From positions 1 through 10,190 of the forward strand of contig CAYIYW010000023.1 of NCBI GenBank assembly GCA_964367845.1: 10,190 bases of DNA, written 5' to 3'. The notes beneath the pieces were generated by a model. That model did not search any database, was not told where the DNA came from, and saw only the letters and a program-made list of their open reading frames with translations. Below, in pieces: positions 7,309 through 10,190 of the stretch. The position numbers and the translations under genes are program-made. The stretch is from JAHFLV01 sp964367845. GTDB lineage: Bacteria; Patescibacteriota; Minisyncoccia; Phycocordibacterales; DATGWK01. Each line of letters starts with the position of its first letter. Positions within the stretch are counted from its first letter, which is position 1.

Positions 7309-7336
7309 TTGTAAAAGACAGTTTTAAAAGTATAAT
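7309..7336 (+). promoter_or_regulatory. Promoter of the DUF4446-infB-rbfA operon
   Basis: A perfect TATAAT (7331-7336) is preceded after 16 bp by TTGTAA (7309-7314; 4 of 6). Transcription would start near 7343, leaving a leader of about 36 bases before the ATG at 7379. Confidence 0.6.
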
Positions 7337-7378
7337 CGGAGCTTAAGCCACGCTTCCTCACAAAGCTTCCCCGCTAAC

Positions 7379-7873
7379 ATGCCTTTTACTCTCACAATTG
7401 AAACGAACTTTTGGATAGCCGTCGCGGTTGCGGTTCTGGCCATTATTGACGCTTTGTGGCTTGTTTTCATGACCCGAAAAATAAAGCGACTTCTGGGAGG
7501 GACACAGGCCAAAGACATTCAAGAGGCCTTGGTTATAATCCGCAAGGAGCTGGACAAATTGAAGGGATTTAGAAATGAAGTTGATAAATATCTTGAGACC
7601 GTTGAGATGCGTCTCAAGCGAAGCGTTCAAGGTGTTGAGACCGTAAGGTTTAATCCTTTCAAAGGCACCGGCGACGGCGGTAATCAAAGTTTCTCCACGG
7701 CTTTCCTTGACGAGGAGGGCAACGGCGTGACGGTTTCAGGTCTCTACAGTCGCGAGCGAGTCAGTATTTTTAGCAAGGCCGTCAAAAATTTCAGCTCTGA
7801 TTTTGAATTAACTGATGAAGAGCGCGGAGTAATTGAAAACGCCCGAAAAAAACTTACAAATCATGTCCGCTAG
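7379..7873 (+). CDS. DUF4446 family membrane protein
   Basis: 164 residues of unknown function. An N-terminal transmembrane helix (about 11-31) is followed by basic residues (RKIKR), a predicted coiled coil (about 45-85), and the DUF4446 core: VRFNPFKGTGDGGNQSFSTAFLD (89-111), GVTVSGLYSRE (116-126), IFSKAV, and the LTDEE segment (144-148) near the C terminus. The VRFNPF...QSFS...SRE pattern is the family's signature. The positive-inside pattern puts the coiled coil and core in the cytoplasm. The ATG at 7379 fits the promoter spacing; there is no Shine-Dalgarno. Its 3' end overlaps the infB start by 11 bp, so the two are probably translationally coupled. The link to translation is by context only. 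Confidence 0.9.
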   Translation: MPFTLTIETNFWIAVAVAVLAIIDALWLVFMTRKIKRLLGGTQAKDIQEALVIIRKELDKLKGFRNEVDKYLETVEMRLKRSVQGVETVRFNPFKGTGDGGNQSFSTAFLDEEGNGVTVSGLYSRERVSIFSKAVKNFSSDFELTDEERGVIENARKKLTNHVR

Positions 7874-9485
7874 AATTTCAAAAAATACAAAAAATACACT
7901 GGTAGAACGCCCACCCGTCGTTGTGGTTATGGGCCATATTGACCATGGCAAATCCACCCTCTTGGACTATATCCGCAAAACCAAAATTGTTGACAAGGAA
8001 GCCGGCGGCATTACCCAGCATGTTTCGGCTTACGAAGCTGTGTACGAAGTCGGAGGCACCGACGGCATCGGCGGTAAAAAACGCCGAGTAACTTTTCTGG
8101 ACACTCCCGGCCACGAGGCCTTTCACACTTTGCGCTCGCGAGGCGCAAAAATCGCCGACGTCGCCATCCTAGTCGTTTCGGTTGAAGACGGCGTTAAACC
8201 TCAAACCCTTGAGGCCTTGAATCGCATCAAGGAGCAAGATATTCCATTTGTCGTCGCCATAAATAAAATTGATAAGCCGAACACCGACATTAATCGGGCC
8301 AAACAGAGTTTGGCGGAAAATGACATTTATGTTGAGGGATACGGCGGCACGGTCTCGTGCGTGCCGATTTCCGCCAAAACCGGCGAGGGCGTTCCCGAGC
8401 TTCTTGATGTCGTTTTTCTGGCTTCCGATTTACAGGAGCCAAAGGGCGACCGAAATATCAGCGCCAAAGGTGTGGTTATTGAAAGCAAACTTGATTCGCG
8501 AAAAGGCATAACCGCGACTTTAATAATAAAAGACGGAACTCTTCGAACCGGGGATTTTGTGGTCGCAGGCCCGAGCATGGCAACCGTTCGAGTGATGGAA
8601 AATGACCTTGGCGAAAAAATAAATGAGGTTAGCTTTTCCACTCCGGTAACAATCGCCGGCTGGGATGAGCTTGTGCCGGCCGGCGCAGAATTCCAAACAT
8701 TTGAAACAAAAGACGATGCGGTCTCCTGCTGTAAAAATTTCAAGGAAAATGAAGCGGAAACGGCCCGATTGGCAAAGTCCAGCTCACTTGCCGGTCGGGT
8801 CAAGGCCGATGCCGACGGCGCAGGCAGTGCCGTTGCGGAAAACGCCGACGGCATCGGCGGCGCCGGTAGCGTCAGCGAGATTGCTGTTCTACCACTCATT
8901 GTCAAAGCCGACACTTTGGGCAGTTTGGAGGCGATAAGTTATGAAATTAAAAAAATAAAAAATGCTCGCATCCAGCCAAAAATTATTTCCGAAAGTATTG
9001 GAGCAATCGGCGAAGGCGATGTGAAGTTGGCCAACGGTCATAAAAAAGCCGTCATTTTGGGTTTTAACACTAAAGCCGACTCCCCCGCCAAAATTCTGGC
9101 CGAGCGCGACAATATCGGAATAGAAATTTTTTCAATCATTTACAAATTGACGGAAAGGGTTGAAGAATTATTGAGGAAACAGACGCCCAAAATGATGGTT
9201 GAGGAAATGACTGGCAGTGCCAGAATCCTTCGGACTTTCAGCCATCAGCGCGACAAACAAATTATCGGCGGAAAAGTTGATGAAGGATTTTTGGCTGCGG
9301 GCAAAACCGTCAAAATAATCCGCAGAGAAACCGAAATCGGCGCCGGAAAAATCAAGGGCCTGCAACAACAGAAAAAGGACGTTGAAGAGATTAAGGCCGG
9401 CAATGAATTCGGCGCTCTTGTGGAATCAAAATTGGAAATCGCCGTTGGCGATGTGCTTCGGGCGTTTCAAACCGTTGAAAAATAA
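7863..9485 (+). CDS. infB: Translation initiation factor IF-2
   Basis: A GTPase that brings initiator tRNA to the 30S subunit and promotes subunit joining. It is 540 residues from the ATG at 7863, against nearly 900 in E. coli, because the N-terminal domains are absent. G-domain motifs: GHIDHGKST (24-32), GGITQH (48-53), DTPGH with catalytic H84 (80-84), NKID (134-137) and SAK (170-172). Domain II follows (about 198-282), then an Ala/Gly/Asp-rich linker (about 305-338), domain III from LPLIVKADTLGSLEA (343-357) and the tRNA-binding C2 domain to the end. A second unusual insertion, GGTDGIGGKKRR (64-75), lies between switch I and DTPGH; both insertions share a 16-bp DNA repeat. The frame opens upstream at a TTG (7833), but the ATG overlapping the preceding stop is much likelier. 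It ends in TAATG, so the stop overlaps a downstream mini-ORF. Confidence 0.96.
   Translation: MSARISKNTKNTLVERPPVVVVMGHIDHGKSTLLDYIRKTKIVDKEAGGITQHVSAYEAVYEVGGTDGIGGKKRRVTFLDTPGHEAFHTLRSRGAKIADVAILVVSVEDGVKPQTLEALNRIKEQDIPFVVAINKIDKPNTDINRAKQSLAENDIYVEGYGGTVSCVPISAKTGEGVPELLDVVFLASDLQEPKGDRNISAKGVVIESKLDSRKGITATLIIKDGTLRTGDFVVAGPSMATVRVMENDLGEKINEVSFSTPVTIAGWDELVPAGAEFQTFETKDDAVSCCKNFKENEAETARLAKSSSLAGRVKADADGAGSAVAENADGIGGAGSVSEIAVLPLIVKADTLGSLEAISYEIKKIKNARIQPKIISESIGAIGEGDVKLANGHKKAVILGFNTKADSPAKILAERDNIGIEIFSIIYKLTERVEELLRKQTPKMMVEEMTGSARILRTFSHQRDKQIIGGKVDEGFLAAGKTVKIIRRETEIGAGKIKGLQQQKKDVEEIKAGNEFGALVESKLEIAVGDVLRAFQTVEK
8059..8074 (+). repeat. 16-bp repeat in infB, copy 1
   Basis: CCGACGGCATCGGCGG occurs here and again at 8845-8860. 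Both copies encode DGIGG in the same frame and each falls in an insertion not usual for IF-2. The unit contains a short palindrome (CCGA, 5-nt loop, TCGG). Confidence 0.7.
8845..8860 (+). repeat. 16-bp repeat in infB, copy 2
   Basis: Identical to 8059-8074 and in the same reading frame, within the Ala/Gly/Asp-rich linker before domain III. Here the palindrome is one pair longer (GCCGA/TCGGC). A related but degenerate GCCGACGGC stretch lies just upstream near 8812-8820, so the linker looks built from short GC-rich repeats. Confidence 0.7.
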
Positions 9486-9568
9486 TGGGCTGTCGTCAAG
9501 AAATGAATTGCCACAAAAAAATTATAAAAAATGAAACACAGCCAGGAATGAATCACAATCAGAAATGA
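9485..9568 (+). CDS. 27-codon mini-ORF bridging infB and rbfA
   Basis: An ATG overlaps the infB stop (TAATG, 9483-9487). The frame runs 27 codons and ends in a TGA that overlaps the rbfA ATG (ATGA, 9565-9568). The peptide begins MGCRQEMNCHKK, is basic and polar, and has two cysteines and three histidines. It has further in-frame ATGs at 9503 and 9548. No homologue is recognised. It may exist to couple rbfA translation to infB by termination-reinitiation and not to make a functional peptide, or it may be chance. Confidence 0.3.
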   Translation: MGCRQEMNCHKKIIKNETQPGMNHNQK

Positions 9569-9581
9569 ACCACCGCAAAGA
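9531..9581 (+). repeat. Three 17-bp imperfect tandem repeats carrying ATGs
   Basis: Units 9531-9547, 9548-9564 and 9565-9581 follow a pattern close to ATGAANCAC...CAGAA; units 1 and 2 match at 13 of 17 positions and units 2 and 3 at 10. A looser copy starts at 9503. Because 17 is not a multiple of three, each ATG is in a new frame and each preceding frame ends in TGA at the next ATG (ATGA overlaps). The encoded starts are MKHSQE-stop, MNHNQK-stop and MNHRKEK, the last being RbfA. Confidence 0.6.
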
Positions 9582-9909
9582 AAAAATTGAATCCCTTCTC
9601 GCCAGATTGGTGGGAGAATTTTTGAGCCATGAAGCCGGCCCGATGTCTTTAATCACCGTAACTCATGTCGCATATAACGAGAAAACAAATCATGCTTCGG
9701 TATTCATAACCGTCCTGCCCGAAAGCCAAGAAAAAACCGCCCTGGCCTTTGCCAAAAGAAAAAGTTCCGACCTGCGCGCGTTTGTGAAGGAACATATAAA
9801 CATGCGAACTTTGCCTGTTTTCATTTTTTTTATTGACATCGGCGAGAAAAACCGCCAACGGGTTGACGACATTTCGGCGATGGACAACAAAAGCGCGGAG
9901 AATTCCTAA
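9565..9909 (+). CDS. rbfA: Ribosome-binding factor A
   Basis: A small KH-fold protein that binds the 30S subunit and assists late 16S rRNA maturation. 114 residues, normal for the family. The basic N-terminal helix region is followed by the strand LITVTHVAYNEKTNHASVFITVLP (29-52 within it), a central helix (about 57-76), and the R81-x-LP segment leading into VFIFFIDIGEKNRQRVDDI, which corresponds to the family's R-x-x-P...F-x-x-D ending. The infB-rbfA order is widely conserved in bacteria and supports the call. The ATG at 9565 is chosen because the family's N terminus begins there. No Shine-Dalgarno is visible, and the start overlaps the stop of an upstream mini-ORF, so coupling by reinitiation is plausible. 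Confidence 0.9.
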   Translation: MNHRKEKIESLLARLVGEFLSHEAGPMSLITVTHVAYNEKTNHASVFITVLPESQEKTALAFAKRKSSDLRAFVKEHINMRTLPVFIFFIDIGEKNRQRVDDISAMDNKSAENS

Positions 9910-9912
9910 AAA

Positions 9913-9939
9913 GTGTTTTTAAGCACACCCCAAAAACAC
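9913..9939 (+). terminator. Weak hairpin after rbfA
   Basis: GTGTTTTT (9913-9920) and its exact complement AAAAACAC (9932-9939) enclose an 11-nt loop, starting 4 bp after the rbfA stop. The position suits a terminator, but the stem is A-T rich and no T-run follows, so intrinsic termination would be inefficient. Confidence 0.3.
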
Positions 9940-9993
9940 GCCAAAAATTTCCAATTCTACAAAAAAATGTACAGATGGAAAACCACCAAATTG

Positions 9994-10022
9994 TTTTCAA
10001 CGGCCAAATTTTGGTGTATATT
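9994..10022 (+). promoter_or_regulatory. Candidate promoter for tRNA-Cys
   Basis: TTTTCA (4 of 6) and TATATT (10017-10022; 5 of 6) are 17 bp apart. The spacer contains the palindrome CCAAATTTTGG (10004-10014). Transcription would start near 10029, giving a 5' leader of about 37 bases before the tRNA. A GC-rich hairpin (GGCGG-AGTC-CCGCC, 10024-10037) sits on the expected start site. Confidence 0.45.
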
Positions 10023-10065
10023 TGGCGGAGTCCCGCCTGCGACATCTGACCTTGGCGGCAAAATC

Positions 10066-10137
10066 GGCCACGTAGACAAGTGGTAAGTCAAGAGTTTGCA
10101 AAACTCTTATGCGCAGGTTCGATTCCTGTCGTGGCCT
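10066..10137 (+). tRNA. tRNA-Cys (anticodon GCA), CCA not encoded
   Basis: A complete cloverleaf: acceptor GGCCACG pairs with CGTGGCC, the D arm is GAC...GTC with AAGTGGTAA, and the anticodon stem AGAGT/ACTCT encloses TTGCAAA, giving anticodon GCA at 10098-10100. The T arm is GCAGG-TTCGATT-CCTGT. The discriminator is U73 (10137), the key cysteine identity base. The next bases are CAA, so CCA must be added by a nucleotidyltransferase, unlike tRNA-Tyr in this window. The 53 bases after it hold a CGTTAACG palindrome and a short T-run, too weak to call a terminator. Confidence 0.96.
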
Positions 10138-10190
10138 CAATGGTAGACTCGTTAACGGTTTCTTTTTTACCTCTCTACCTTTTGATACAA

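Noticed and set aside
8327..8914. 195-codon open frame on the minus strand opposite infB
   Set aside because: It is antisense to the strongly supported IF-2 frame, its translation is Ser/Pro/Thr-rich low complexity, and it has no recognisable domain. It is explained by infB codon bias.
7833..9485. Upstream TTG start for infB
   Set aside because: It would overlap the preceding gene by 41 bp and uses a rare start. The ATG at 7863 gives a compact overlap with the previous stop.
10138..10190. CGTTAACG palindrome with a T-run after tRNA-Cys as a terminator
   Set aside because: The palindrome has no loop and the T-run is displaced, so it is not a credible intrinsic terminator. The window also ends there.

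Overview
The window looks like ordinary chromosome of an uncultivated bacterium of the Candidate Phyla Radiation (Patescibacteria, probably a Parcubacteria-like lineage). The grounds are inference. IF-2 is short (about 540 residues) and lacks the long N-terminal region. There is a DUF4446 protein, and a small HTH plus LAGLIDADG-like protein of a type I associate with such genomes. Spacing is tight, and clear Shine-Dalgarno sequences are missing before nearly every gene. Standard stop codons are used; I see no sign of a recoded TGA.

Left part (1-2830): an alanine racemase gene (alr, minus strand) is divergent from a FolC-type Mur-ligase-fold gene (plus strand). The 175-240 bp between them holds a good -10 box for alr and a perfect inverted repeat in front of folC.

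Middle (2830-7203, all minus strand): read in the direction of transcription the order is a membrane-anchored, catalytically dead HtrA/trypsin-like protein, a large Clp/Hsp100 ATPase, a small HTH/LAGLIDADG-like protein, then tRNA-Tyr(GUA). The first two look like a protein-quality-control pair. The Hsp100 has a ClpB-type long middle domain but also a ClpC-type VGF loop of the kind that docks ClpP. The HtrA homologue has lost all three catalytic residues. The last 15 bases of the LAGLIDADG-like gene, including its stop codon, are the first 15 bases of tRNA-Tyr.

Right part (7309-10190, plus strand): a promoter drives DUF4446 protein, infB (IF-2) and rbfA, a translation/ribosome-maturation operon, followed by a separately promoted tRNA-Cys(GCA). 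The infB-rbfA gap is bridged exactly by a 27-codon mini-ORF. Its start overlaps the infB stop and its stop overlaps the rbfA start, inside a set of 17-bp tandem repeats.

Most of the window is housekeeping. The items worth a second look are the hybrid Hsp100, the pseudo-HtrA beside it, the endonuclease-like ORF fused onto a tRNA 5' end, and the coupled mini-ORFs before rbfA. I see no CRISPR array, transposase, defence island or riboswitch.
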